From: Porphyrobacter sp.
GTDB lineage: Bacteria > Pseudomonadota > Alphaproteobacteria > Sphingomonadales > Sphingomonadaceae
Length of the DNA: 8,305 bases
Assembly: GCA_021732945.1 (NCBI GenBank)
Contig: JAKFWB010000317.1
Coordinates: forward strand, 1-8,305
Direction of reading: 5' to 3'
In this document: piece after piece, positions 1 through 7,125 of the stretch
How the letters are laid out: the number at the start of each line of letters is the position of its first letter
Position numbering within the stretch: position 1 is the stretch's first letter
Made by a program: the position numbers and the translations under genes
Notes under the pieces: generated by a model
The model's input: only the letters and a program-made list of their open reading frames with translations
Told to the model about the DNA's origin: nothing
The model's database searches: none

Positions 1-1672
1 GCACCGGGCCGAGGCCCCGATCATGCTGGACGTAATAGGTGATCTTTTCACCCAGCAGCCGCTTGATCAGCGGGCTGACCTCGCTGACGACGTCGGGCAG
101 CTGGATGATCTCCGGCCGCAGCGTCTGCTGGCGTGAGAAGGCGAGCAATTGCCGCGTCAGCGCGGCGGCGCGGTTGGAATTGGCGCGGATCTGCTGGATG
201 TCGTCATAATCGCTGTCGCCCGGGATATGCCGCAGCAACATCAGATCGCAGGTGCCGATGATCGCGGTCAGCACATTGTTGAAATCATGCGCGACCCCGC
301 CTGCCAGCTGCCCGACAGCCTGCATCTTGGTGGCCTGCGCCACCTGTCGCCTGAGCTGATTTTCCTGACTGCTATCGGCCAGGCTCAGCAAGACTGCCGC
401 CTCGCCCAGCCCGCGCACCCCGGCAAGGCCGAGCGACGCAGGCTCTTCGGGGCTGTTGACCAGCCGCACCGCCACATCGCCGCTGGTCGATGGCCCTCGC
501 CCATGGCGCCGCACCGCGTCGGACAGGGCAGCCTTGTCCTCGCGGGTGACGAGATCGGTGGGGAAGGCAGGCAGCCCCCGCCCCTCGCGTCCGACCGATC
601 GCAGAAAGGCGTCATTGCCGAACAGGAAGCGCCCGTCCCGGTCGGTCATCGCCAGACCCAGCGGCAATTGCGCCAGCAGCGCGTAGAGCTGCGCCACGCC
701 CGCCTGCGATGCCCCGTCCCAGCCGCCGCCGATGCCCACGCCGCTATCGATCAGCAGCATCAGCGATGTCGCCTCATCCGGCCCGGCGGGCGTGCTCTGC
801 AAGTCCGGATCAACCAGCGGAATATCCACCAGCGTCTGAGGCGTGCCCCCGCGCCCTTCGCGGGCGAAGAAGATCCGGTCCCGCTCATCAGACCGCAGAA
901 AGCTCACGAAATCCTGCCCCATCAAGGTAGCGCGTTCATCGCCCGCCGCGCGCTCGGCAAAGCCTGCGCTGACGGCGCGGATCACACCATCAGCCGTGGT
1001 GATCGCAGTTTCGATCCCCGCACGGCTCAGCATCTTGCCGAATGGGCCAGCCAGATCGAGCGCGCCAAGATCAGCCCCGCGCACCCGGGCGATCGGGCGC
1101 AGCCGCCAGATCAGGTGATCCTCGCCCCGCCCGGCACGCTGAGCGCTGATGTGCCACTGGCTTTCATCGGGCGCTTCAACCAGATCAAGCGTGGCGGAAC
1201 CTTCGCGCCAAGCGCTACGGGCCAGCGCAGTCACTGCTTCCAGCGCCTCGCGTTCAAACGGCAAAGCCGGGGGCGCGGCGCCGACGCCAAAGCTGTCGAG
1301 GAACAGGCTGTTGGCGCAAACCATGCGATTGGCACGGTCGGTGATCGCAATCGCCTCCCCCGTTCGCTCGATCGCGGCGACCGTGACGGTCCAATCGGGG
1401 GCAATGACGCTATCGGCCAGCGGCTCAACGCGCACCCGGTCAATCGCCACCACGCCGCCCAGCAGCACGCCAGCCCCAAGCACAAAAGCGAGCGCCACCA
1501 GCCAGCTTTGGGTGGCGAAAAACAGCACCAGCGCGCTCAGCACCAGCGCTGCGGCAAGGCCCGGCAGCAGCATCGCCGAGCCCAGCTTGGTGTTGGCGTT
1601 GGCGTTCGCCTCAACCGGCGTAGCAACGGATGGAATGATACGGTCAGACCGGGTGCCGGTGGGGCGGGACAA
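1..1672 (-). CDS. cckA: CckA-type cell-cycle sensor histidine kinase, N-terminal 557 residues (3' end beyond window)
   Basis: This is a membrane-anchored hybrid histidine kinase. In alphaproteobacteria CckA phosphorylates ChpT, which passes phosphate to CtrA and CpdR to control the cell cycle and motility. The frame runs from a TTG at 1672 off the left edge. An in-frame TGA at 1693-1691 limits the start, and the GGAG at 1684-1681 sits 8 bases before the TTG; the next in-frame ATG would fall inside the first membrane helix. Two hydrophobic helices lie at about residues 35-53 and 57-77. Three weak PAS-like regions follow at about 100-200, 215-310 and 325-430. The H-box GQLAGGVAHDFNN has its phosphoacceptor at His462, and RQLLAFSRQQTLRP is the CckA-typical end of the dimerisation domain. 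The ATPase domain has only begun, and the receiver domain expected in this family is off the window. The gene follows the DUF2062 gene by 69 bases on the same strand. Identification rests on H-box similarity to CckA recalled from memory. Confidence 0.9.
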   Translation of the reverse strand, partial: MSRPTGTRSDRIIPSVATPVEANANANTKLGSAMLLPGLAAALVLSALVLFFATQSWLVALAFVLGAGVLLGGVVAIDRVRVEPLADSVIAPDWTVTVAAIERTGEAIAITDRANRMVCANSLFLDSFGVGAAPPALPFEREALEAVTALARSAWREGSATLDLVEAPDESQWHISAQRAGRGEDHLIWRLRPIARVRGADLGALDLAGPFGKMLSRAGIETAITTADGVIRAVSAGFAERAAGDERATLMGQDFVSFLRSDERDRIFFAREGRGGTPQTLVDIPLVDPDLQSTPAGPDEATSLMLLIDSGVGIGGGWDGASQAGVAQLYALLAQLPLGLAMTDRDGRFLFGNDAFLRSVGREGRGLPAFPTDLVTREDKAALSDAVRRHGRGPSTSGDVAVRLVNSPEEPASLGLAGVRGLGEAAVLLSLADSSQENQLRRQVAQATKMQAVGQLAGGVAHDFNNVLTAIIGTCDLMLLRHIPGDSDYDDIQQIRANSNRAAALTRQLLAFSRQQTLRPEIIQLPDVVSEVSPLIKRLLGEKITYYVQHDRGLGPV

Positions 1673-1680
1673 GCAGCAGG

Positions 1681-1684
1681 CTCC
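1681..1684 (-). promoter_or_regulatory. Ribosome binding site that decides the TTG start of cckA
   Basis: On the minus strand ACAGGAG lies at 1687-1681, with its GGAG core 8 bases before the TTG at 1672. A stop codon in the same frame at 1693-1691 excludes any longer protein. Together these make the rare TTG start the best choice for cckA. Confidence 0.65.
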
Positions 1685-1741
1685 TGTAATTCACGCGGCC
1701 CTTCGCCTGCGCGGTGCGCGCGGCTGACCTGTTCGCCTGTC

Positions 1742-2353
1742 CTACTGCGCGCCGAGCCGCCGGTCGAGCCGCGCTTCCATCATCTTCAACCGTTTGGCGC
1801 GTTTACGGTACACGATAGCGCGCCAGACCCAGACGGAGATCAACCAGCCGAGCACCGGCGAAACAAACGCCAGCACTGCACCGCCCAGAATCGTGGCCAG
1901 TCCCATTTCGTAGATCATGGTCAGAATAACCCACGAGCTGCCATCAGCCGATGCAGCGGGGAGCGTCACGCCATACACATTGAACCGCAGCAGAAATTCA
2001 CCGATGCGATTGGCCACCACCAGCCAGAAGGGCAACGTGAAGGGGTTGGTGACAAAGGTAATCAACGCCGCCAGCGGCACATTGGCGCGCGTTGGCAGGG
2101 CGAGGAAGGCGGATAAGAAAATCTGCCCCACCGGGATGATGAAAGCCGCAAACAGCCCCAGCGCGACCCCGCGCGGCACCGAGCGGCGGGTAAAGCGCCA
2201 CAATTCGGGCGACAGGAACCGGTGTGCAATCGGGGCAAGATACTTGTTCTGCGCCATTTCCTCACGCGTGGGCGTGTTCTTGCGGATCACGTCCATCGCC
2301 CAGGTCTTGGAGCGGAAGGAGATGCTGGACTTGTCGGGCGGCGGCGTGGTCAT
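1742..2353 (-). CDS. DUF2062 domain membrane protein
   Basis: This 203-residue integral membrane protein belongs to the DUF2062 family, whose biochemical role is unknown. The basic N-terminal part (residues 1-58) is probably cytoplasmic. Hydrophobic segments follow at about 61-88, 92-112 and 147-182, and a very basic tail (YRKRAKRLK, then RLDRRLG) closes the protein. The TNPFT motif at residues 102-106, in a loop between membrane segments, is the family signature. The ATG at 2353 has a GGAAG about 10 bases upstream, and the stop is TAG at 1744-1742. It is followed by cckA after 69 bases on the same strand, so the two are probably co-transcribed, with smpB 154 bases upstream. The linkage hints at an envelope role near CckA but does not prove it. 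Confidence 0.85.
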   Translation of the reverse strand: MTTPPPDKSSISFRSKTWAMDVIRKNTPTREEMAQNKYLAPIAHRFLSPELWRFTRRSVPRGVALGLFAAFIIPVGQIFLSAFLALPTRANVPLAALITFVTNPFTLPFWLVVANRIGEFLLRFNVYGVTLPAASADGSSWVILTMIYEMGLATILGGAVLAFVSPVLGWLISVWVWRAIVYRKRAKRLKMMEARLDRRLGAQ

Positions 2354-2431
2354 ACGCGGCGCGCTTCCGAGCGCCCGTGGGCTTCGGCCATCAATCGCAG
2401 TGGGGAAGGATAAGGCATCGCGTACATCATC

Positions 2432-2461
2432 CGTATATGGGTAACACCGCGTTTGTGACCA
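2432..2461 (-). promoter_or_regulatory. Possible sigma-70-type promoter for the DUF2062-cckA pair
   Basis: On the minus strand a TGGTCA (2461-2456) and a TATACG (2437-2432) are separated by 18 bases. Each matches the consensus hexamer at 4 of 6 positions. They sit in the 154-base gap between smpB and the DUF2062 gene, about 80 bases before the DUF2062 start. The gap is locally richer in A and T than the genes around it. No strong hairpin terminator for smpB was seen there, so read-through from smpB is also possible. This is a consensus match by eye and is weak. Confidence 0.27.
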
Positions 2462-2507
2462 GTGCGTGAAGCCATGGGTAAGCGGAAATATTTGCCTCGC
2501 CCGTCCT

Positions 2508-2990
2508 TCAGCCCTTTTCGCGCATCAGCCGCGCCTTGTCCCGCTTCCAGTCGCGTTCCTTGGTCGTGGCGCGCTTGTCGTGGTTCTGCTTGCCCTTGGC
2601 CAGAGCCAGTTCGACCTTGGCCCGTCCGGTGCTGTTGAAATAGACCATCAACGGGATCAGCGTCATTCCCTTGCGCTCCACCGCGCCGACAAACTTTTCG
2701 ATCTCGCGTTCGTGCAGCAGCAGCTTGCGCGGGCGGCGCGGTTCGTGGTTCAGGCGGTTGCCGTGGCTGTATTCGGGGATGTTGGCATTAATCAGCCACA
2801 CCTGACCGTCCTTCACCTCGGCATAGCTTTCGGCGATGCTTGCTTCGCCCGCGCGCAAGGCCTTCACCTCAGTGCCCTGCAAGGCGATGGCCGCCTCGAA
2901 GGTATCCTCGATATAGTAATCGAACCGCGCGCGGCGGTTTTCGGCGACGATCTTGAGCTTGTCGAAGGTAACGGGTTTTGGGCGCGCCAT
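2508..2990 (-). CDS. smpB: SsrA-binding protein SmpB
   Basis: SmpB binds tmRNA and guides it, with alanyl-tRNA synthetase product and EF-Tu, into stalled ribosomes for trans-translation in the cytoplasm. The 160-residue length is normal for the family. Diagnostic segments are [18 protein letters not shown] (residues 16-33), [18 protein letters not shown] (39-56) and the basic C-terminal tail, which starts at about KGKQNHDKR (132-140) and enters the mRNA channel in known SmpB proteins. The ATG at 2990 gives the usual alphaproteobacterial start MARPKP. The 20 bases before it contain no purine-rich ribosome binding site on the minus strand, so initiation may be leaderless or SD-independent. It is divergent from the deacylase gene at 3104. 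The tmRNA gene itself is not in the window. Confidence 0.97.
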   Translation of the reverse strand: MARPKPVTFDKLKIVAENRRARFDYYIEDTFEAAIALQGTEVKALRAGEASIAESYAEVKDGQVWLINANIPEYSHGNRLNHEPRRPRKLLLHEREIEKFVGAVERKGMTLIPLMVYFNSTGRAKVELALAKGKQNHDKRATTKERDWKRDKARLMREKG

Positions 2991-3103
2991 AAGGAGCGGC
3001 GATGTAGGCGCGCATGCTCCAAAAAGCGAGGGGCTTTGCGCTTTGGCGGCTGGCAGGGTAGGTCTGAAGGCTGAACGCGTAGCACGAAGGGGAACGCGCC
3101 CGC
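2991..3103. promoter_or_regulatory. Divergent intergenic region between smpB and the deacylase gene
   Basis: These 113 bases separate two genes that point away from each other, so promoters for both must lie here or inside the flanking genes. A clear ribosome binding site for the plus-strand gene, AAGGGGAA, lies at 3087-3094. A run of five A bases with the following GC-rich stretch at 3021-3050 is the only local composition change. No confident -35/-10 pair could be picked by eye. Confidence 0.4.
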
Positions 3104-4168
3104 ATGGAAATTCCTGATCCTTTCAGCATCGCCGGGGTAGAGATCGCCCACGGGACCGCCTGCGATGTCGCTTTTCCGATCACTACCATGGCAACCGGCA
3201 CGTCATCTTCGCTGGATGTCCGGGTGCTGCACGGCGCGCGCGCCGGCCCGGCAGTGTTCGTCAGCGCGGCGATCCACGGGGACGAGATTGTCGGCACGGC
3301 GGTGATCCAGCGATTGGCGCAGGCGCTCGATCCCGCAGCGCTCAGCGGCACGGTGCTGCTGGTGCCGGTGGCCAATATCTTCGGCTTCATCACCCATTCG
3401 CGCTATCTACCAGATCGGCGCGACTTGAACCGCAGCTTTCCGGGCAGCGCGGGCGGATCGCTCGCCGGGCAGCTCGCGCATGTGTTCTACCGCGAGGTGG
3501 TCGGGCGGTGCCAGCTGGGGATCGATATCCACTCTGCCGCGATCCACCGTTACAACCTGCCGCAAATCCGCATCGCGGCGGGCAACACAAGGCTGGTGGA
3601 ACTGGCGATGGCGTTCGGCGCGCCGGTGATCATCGAAAGCCCACTGCGCGATGGATCCCTGCGCGACCTCGCCCAGAAGCAAGGGGTCGACATGCTGCTG
3701 CTGGAAGCGGGGGAGGCGCTGCGGTTTGACCGGCTGTCGATCGAGACCGGGGTCGAAGGGGTGGAGCGCGTGCTCGCCCATCTTGGCATGATCGAGGCGG
3801 ATGACGGGCTGAGCGCGGTGGGCATCCCGGCGCGCGCCAACCGCTCGGTCTGGGTGCGCGCCCCGCGCGGGGGCGTGGTGCATGCAGTGCGCGAATCCGG
3901 CGATCCGGTGCGCAAGGGCGATGTGCTCGCACGGGTGTCGGGCCTGTTCGGCGAGGATGCGGCAGAGATGGTGAGCCCGGTCGATGGCATCATCATCGGC
4001 CACGCCACCCTGCCCGTGGTGCATCAGGGCGACGCGCTGTTCCACATCGCGGCCATCGACCACCCCGAACGGGTCGGCGCGCAGATCGATTCGATCACCG
4101 AGGCCATTCTGGCAAGCGAACCCGAAGGGTCAGCCCAGCGCCTGCTGGATGAGGATGAGGTGGTTTAA
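3104..4168 (+). CDS. Succinylglutamate desuccinylase/aspartoacylase family (M14-like) zinc hydrolase
   Basis: This 354-residue protein is a predicted zinc-dependent deacylase or carboxypeptidase of the AstE/AspA family, which cleaves N-acyl amino acids or related amide bonds. The substrate cannot be read from the sequence. The metal-site motif HGDE gives His58 and Glu61, with the third ligand His143 in DIHSA (141-145). DRRDLNR (104-110) supplies the substrate-binding arginines, and Glu201 in LLLEAGE is the likely general base. A small beta-rich domain follows at about 248-316 ([21 protein letters not shown]), resembling a biotinyl/lipoyl-type sandwich, and the end is acidic. The ATG at 3104 is supported by AAGGGGAA about 9 bases upstream. 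There is no signal peptide, so it is cytoplasmic. It stands alone on this strand, divergent from smpB and convergent with dapA, with which it shares four bases. It is not a clear AstE, since no arginine-catabolism genes are nearby. Confidence 0.88.
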   Translation: MEIPDPFSIAGVEIAHGTACDVAFPITTMATGTSSSLDVRVLHGARAGPAVFVSAAIHGDEIVGTAVIQRLAQALDPAALSGTVLLVPVANIFGFITHSRYLPDRRDLNRSFPGSAGGSLAGQLAHVFYREVVGRCQLGIDIHSAAIHRYNLPQIRIAAGNTRLVELAMAFGAPVIIESPLRDGSLRDLAQKQGVDMLLLEAGEALRFDRLSIETGVEGVERVLAHLGMIEADDGLSAVGIPARANRSVWVRAPRGGVVHAVRESGDPVRKGDVLARVSGLFGEDAAEMVSPVDGIIIGHATLPVVHQGDALFHIAAIDHPERVGAQIDSITEAILASEPEGSAQRLLDEDEVV

Positions 4169-5052
4169 GCCGGCAGCACCCCAGCCAGCACCAGCGCCTC
4201 ATCCACCGCGCGCTTCGCTTCGTCCGAGGCCTCCACCAGCGGCAGCCGCACTTCGGGCTCGATCCAACCATGCACCCGGCTCAGCGCATATTTCACCGGC
4301 GCAGGGCTTGCGTCGGAGAACATCGCGTAGTGCAGCGGGAACAGCCGGTCATTCAACTGCCGGGCCAGCTTCAATTCGTTCGCGGCGATGGCCTCATGGA
4401 ATTCGGCGCAGAGCGCAGGTGCGACGTTGGCGGTGACCGAGATGCACCCGCGCCCGCCCGCCGCCGCGTGGGGTAGCCACAGTTCGTCATTGCCCGAAAG
4501 CTGACAGAACTCGCGCCCGATGCCCATGCGGTGATCGGCAACGCGGCTGAGATCGCCGCTCGCGTCCTTGATGGCGATGATCCGGTCGGGATACTTGCGC
4601 ACCAGCTCAACCACAGTTTCATCCAGCAGGTCGGTCACCGTGCGCGCGGGCACATTGTAGAGCACAATCGGCAGCTCGCAGTTCTCGGCGAGATAGCTGA
4701 AATGCGCCACCAGCCCGCGCTGGCTCGGGCGGTTGTAGTAAGGGGCGACGCAGAGGCCCGCCGCCGCGCCCGCCTTCTTGGCGAAGGTCATGTGCAGCTG
4801 CGCGTTGCGGGTGTCGTTCGATCCGCACCCCGCAATCACCGGCACACGGCCCGCCGCCTGCTCGATACACACCTCGATCACTCGGTGATGCTCGGCGTTC
4901 GAGAGGGTCGAGGCTTCCCCCGTCGTCCCACACGGCACCAGAGCGGCGCTGCCGTTCTCGATCTGCCAGTCGACCAGCCGCCGGAACGCCGCTTCATCAA
5001 ACGTTCCGCCGCGAAAAGGAGTCACCAGAGCGGGTATCGAACCGCTGAACAT
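4165..5052 (-). CDS. dapA: 4-hydroxy-tetrahydrodipicolinate synthase
   Basis: DapA condenses pyruvate with aspartate-4-semialdehyde in the cytoplasm, the first committed step to diaminopimelate and lysine. The 295-residue TIM barrel is full length. GTTGEA carries Thr43 and Thr44, APYYNRP carries Tyr106, LYNVPART carries Tyr132 and Arg137, and IKDASGD carries the Schiff-base Lys162. All catalytic residues expected from the E. coli enzyme are present. The frame stays open upstream to 5295, but that extension overlaps slt and does not resemble DapA. The ATG at 5052 gives the family start MFSGSIPALVTPF, and purine-rich AGGGCAAAGG lies just before it. Its stop overlaps that of the convergent deacylase gene. 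It is divergent from slt, which acts on the polymer containing diaminopimelate. Confidence 0.97.
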   Translation of the reverse strand: MFSGSIPALVTPFRGGTFDEAAFRRLVDWQIENGSAALVPCGTTGEASTLSNAEHHRVIEVCIEQAAGRVPVIAGCGSNDTRNAQLHMTFAKKAGAAAGLCVAPYYNRPSQRGLVAHFSYLAENCELPIVLYNVPARTVTDLLDETVVELVRKYPDRIIAIKDASGDLSRVADHRMGIGREFCQLSGNDELWLPHAAAGGRGCISVTANVAPALCAEFHEAIAANELKLARQLNDRLFPLHYAMFSDASPAPVKYALSRVHGWIEPEVRLPLVEASDEAKRAVDEALVLAGVLPA

Positions 5053-5150
5053 TGCCTTTGCCCTGCCTTCTTCGTTAGATTGCGGAATAAAGCGGCGCGA
5101 CCCACCATATTCCTCTTCGTTAAGCGCCTGATAAGGAGCCGATTGGCACA
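5053..5150. promoter_or_regulatory. Divergent control region between dapA and slt, with a short direct repeat
   Basis: These 98 bases must carry the start signals for dapA (minus) and the slt-greB operon (plus), and they are richer in A and T than the coding regions. An eight-base direct repeat CTTCGTTA occurs at 5070-5077 and 5115-5122, 45 bases apart, close to four helical turns. The second copy is extended to GTTAA, a sequence that also occurs in half-sites of the CtrA regulator, but no full TTAA-N7-TTAA site was found. The slt ribosome binding site AAGGAG is at 5133-5138. No confident -35/-10 pair was picked. Confidence 0.45.
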
Positions 5151-7118
5151 ATGTCCAGCATGGACCGCAAATCACTGATTCCCGCACGGATTCTCGCAGC
5201 GATTGGGCTTGCAGGGGCGATCGTGACCTCTGCTCCGATTGCAGCGCAGGGGTTTGGCGCGCCCAGCGGTGACAATCTCGTCGCGCGCCAGCCATCTGCC
5301 ACTAGCGCCGCGATTGCGCGGTGGGAGGTGCTTCAGGCCAGCACCCAGCACAGTTTTGGCGATTATGCCGGGTTTGTGCTGGCCTATCCCGATTATCCCC
5401 GGATCGAGATTCTGCGCCTTCGTGCCGAAGCTGCGCTGGAAAACGAAGCCCCGCCGCAGGGCGATGTGCTGCGCTATTTCGATGCCCACCCCCCGCTGAC
5501 CAATCCGGGCCGTGCGCGCTATGCGCTGGCGCTGGCCGCGATGCAGCGGCCCGAGGCGCTGGACCTCGCGCGCAAGGCATGGCGCGGCGGCACGATGGCC
5601 GATCCGGTCGAACTATACCTGTCCGGCCTCTATGGCGCGCAGTTCACGCCCGAAGATCACGCCGCGCGGATGGATTCGCTGTTGTGGCAGGGCAAGGCCG
5701 ATGCGGCATCGCGGCAGGTGGTGAACCTGCCCGAGGGTGACCGCCCTCTCGCACTCGCCCGCCTGTCGCTGCTGCGCGGCGCGCGGCCCGAAAGCGCAGG
5801 CGTGCCCGTTCCCGGCGGGGCGGAGAGCGATCCGGGCTTTGTCTTCAATCTCGTCAAGCATCTGCGCGCCACCGGGCAGAGCGTCGAGGCGGTGCGCGTC
5901 TTTACCAATCGCCTCGATTTCAACCGCCCGGCGCGCGATCCGGAAACCTTCGTCGGCGATTTGCTCGCCCTCGCCAAGGCCAGCGGCGCGCGCGATGCGG
6001 TGCGCGTGGCCAGCCGCACCGATGATCTGTTTGCGCCCGGCACTGACCTGTCATCGCTAAGCTTCACGCTGCGCGATCGCTACACCGATCTGATGTGGCT
6101 GGGCGGCACCAAGGCACTGTGGGATCTGGGCGATGGCAACGCCGCCGCCCCGCTGTTCCAGCGCTATGGCGATGCGGCCAAGACCCCGTTGACCAAGGCC
6201 AAGGGCTATTTTTGGGCGGGCCGTGCCGCGCGGCAAGCGGGCAATCAGGCCGAAGCTGCGCGCTACTTCGAAATGGCGGCGCGCTGGCCGGATTATTACT
6301 ATGGCCAGCTTGCCCTGTCGGAACAGGGTCGCCCGATGCCTGCTTTCGCCCCGCTGCCGCAGCTCGCGATGGACGCGGCCACCCGCGCCGAATTCGAAGC
6401 GCGCCCGCTGGTCAGGGCAATCCGCGCTCTGGCGGCGAATCGTCGCGATTGGCGCACCGAACGCAAGTTCTTCGAGGCGCTCGGCGATGAAGCCGATACC
6501 CCGGAAGAGATGCTGATGGCAGGGATGTTGGCGCGCGAGACCGGGCTGGATGAGATGGCCGTGGTGCTCGGCTTCAAGGCGGGCGAAAACGGCCTTGCCG
6601 GATTCGAACGCATCGGTTTTCCCATTGTTGCAACCCCGCCTATCGTCAGTGATTGGACGATGGTCCACGCCATCGCCCGGCAGGAAAGTGAATTTGATCG
6701 CACCCGCCGCAGCCACGCCAACGCGGTCGGCATAATGCAATTGCTGCCGAGCACCGCGCGCGAGGAAGCCGGTATTCTGGGCGTGCAATTCCTCAACGCC
6801 GATCTGACCGCCGATCCGCAATATAATATCCGGCTGGGCGATGCGCATTTTGCGCGGCGGATGGATCTTTACGGCGGCAGCTATCCGCTGGCGATTGCGT
6901 CCTATAATGCGGGTCCGGGCCGGGTGCGCGAATGGCTGAAGCTGAACGGCGATCCGCGCCGGGGCGAGATCGACTGGGTCACCTGGGTCGAGAAGATTCC
7001 AGGCAATTTCGAAACCCGCTATTACATCATGCGGGTGATCGGCAATGCGGTGACTTATTCGCATATGTATCCGCAAGAGGCTGGCCTGCCGCGCCCGGTC
7101 GACACCTTTCTGCGCTGA
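5151..7118 (+). CDS. slt: Soluble lytic murein transglycosylase (Slt70-like)
   Basis: This periplasmic enzyme cleaves the MurNAc-GlcNAc bond of peptidoglycan and leaves a 1,6-anhydro-MurNAc end. The 655 residues match E. coli Slt70 in size. A signal peptide spans about residues 1-33 (basic MDRKS, then a hydrophobic stretch ending SAPIAAQ), with no lipobox cysteine. A long helical part at about 45-490 should form the superhelical ring; WAGRAARQAG near 355 resembles its repeats. The catalytic SLT domain covers about 500-630: AIARQESEFD with catalytic Glu512, GIMQLLPSTA (526-535), YNIRLG and ASYNAGPGRV (583-592). The ATG at 5151 is 12 bases after AAGGAG; a second ATG at 5160 is possible. It leads an operon with greB and the IalB-like gene. 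Bases 6790-6860 are repeated exactly, inverted, at the right end of the window. Confidence 0.95.
   Translation: MSSMDRKSLIPARILAAIGLAGAIVTSAPIAAQGFGAPSGDNLVARQPSATSAAIARWEVLQASTQHSFGDYAGFVLAYPDYPRIEILRLRAEAALENEAPPQGDVLRYFDAHPPLTNPGRARYALALAAMQRPEALDLARKAWRGGTMADPVELYLSGLYGAQFTPEDHAARMDSLLWQGKADAASRQVVNLPEGDRPLALARLSLLRGARPESAGVPVPGGAESDPGFVFNLVKHLRATGQSVEAVRVFTNRLDFNRPARDPETFVGDLLALAKASGARDAVRVASRTDDLFAPGTDLSSLSFTLRDRYTDLMWLGGTKALWDLGDGNAAAPLFQRYGDAAKTPLTKAKGYFWAGRAARQAGNQAEAARYFEMAARWPDYYYGQLALSEQGRPMPAFAPLPQLAMDAATRAEFEARPLVRAIRALAANRRDWRTERKFFEALGDEADTPEEMLMAGMLARETGLDEMAVVLGFKAGENGLAGFERIGFPIVATPPIVSDWTMVHAIARQESEFDRTRRSHANAVGIMQLLPSTAREEAGILGVQFLNADLTADPQYNIRLGDAHFARRMDLYGGSYPLAIASYNAGPGRVREWLKLNGDPRRGEIDWVTWVEKIPGNFETRYYIMRVIGNAVTYSHMYPQEAGLPRPVDTFLR
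6790..6860 (+). repeat. Arm 1 of a perfect inverted repeat, inside slt
   Basis: These 71 bases encode slt residues of about 547-570, around QYNIRLGDAHF in the catalytic domain. Their reverse complement occurs without a mismatch at 8235-8305. Matching stops sharply on the 6861 side and continues to the window edge on the 6790 side, so the true length may be greater. Confidence 0.95.
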
Positions 7119-7125
7119 CACCCCG

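Noticed and set aside
1586..1610. Short GTTGGC tandem repeat near the cckA start
   Set aside because: It has only about three units and encodes an Asn-Ala run in an unconserved region before the first helix; too short to claim phase variation.
149..2116. Plus-strand frame of 655 codons
   Set aside because: It lies antisense to cckA and the DUF2062 gene, both clearly homologous to known families. Its product is rich in R, Q, H, P and G with no domain, typical of the reverse strand of a GC-rich gene.
2466..3074. Plus-strand frame of 202 codons
   Set aside because: It is antisense to smpB, which is certain from its sequence.
3407..4063. Minus-strand frame of 218 codons
   Set aside because: It is antisense to the deacylase gene, whose catalytic motifs are intact. 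The histidine- and arginine-rich product has no family resemblance.
5053..5295. 81-codon N-terminal extension of dapA
   Set aside because: The frame is open but overlaps the start of slt, lacks similarity to DapA, and the ATG at 5052 gives the standard family N terminus.
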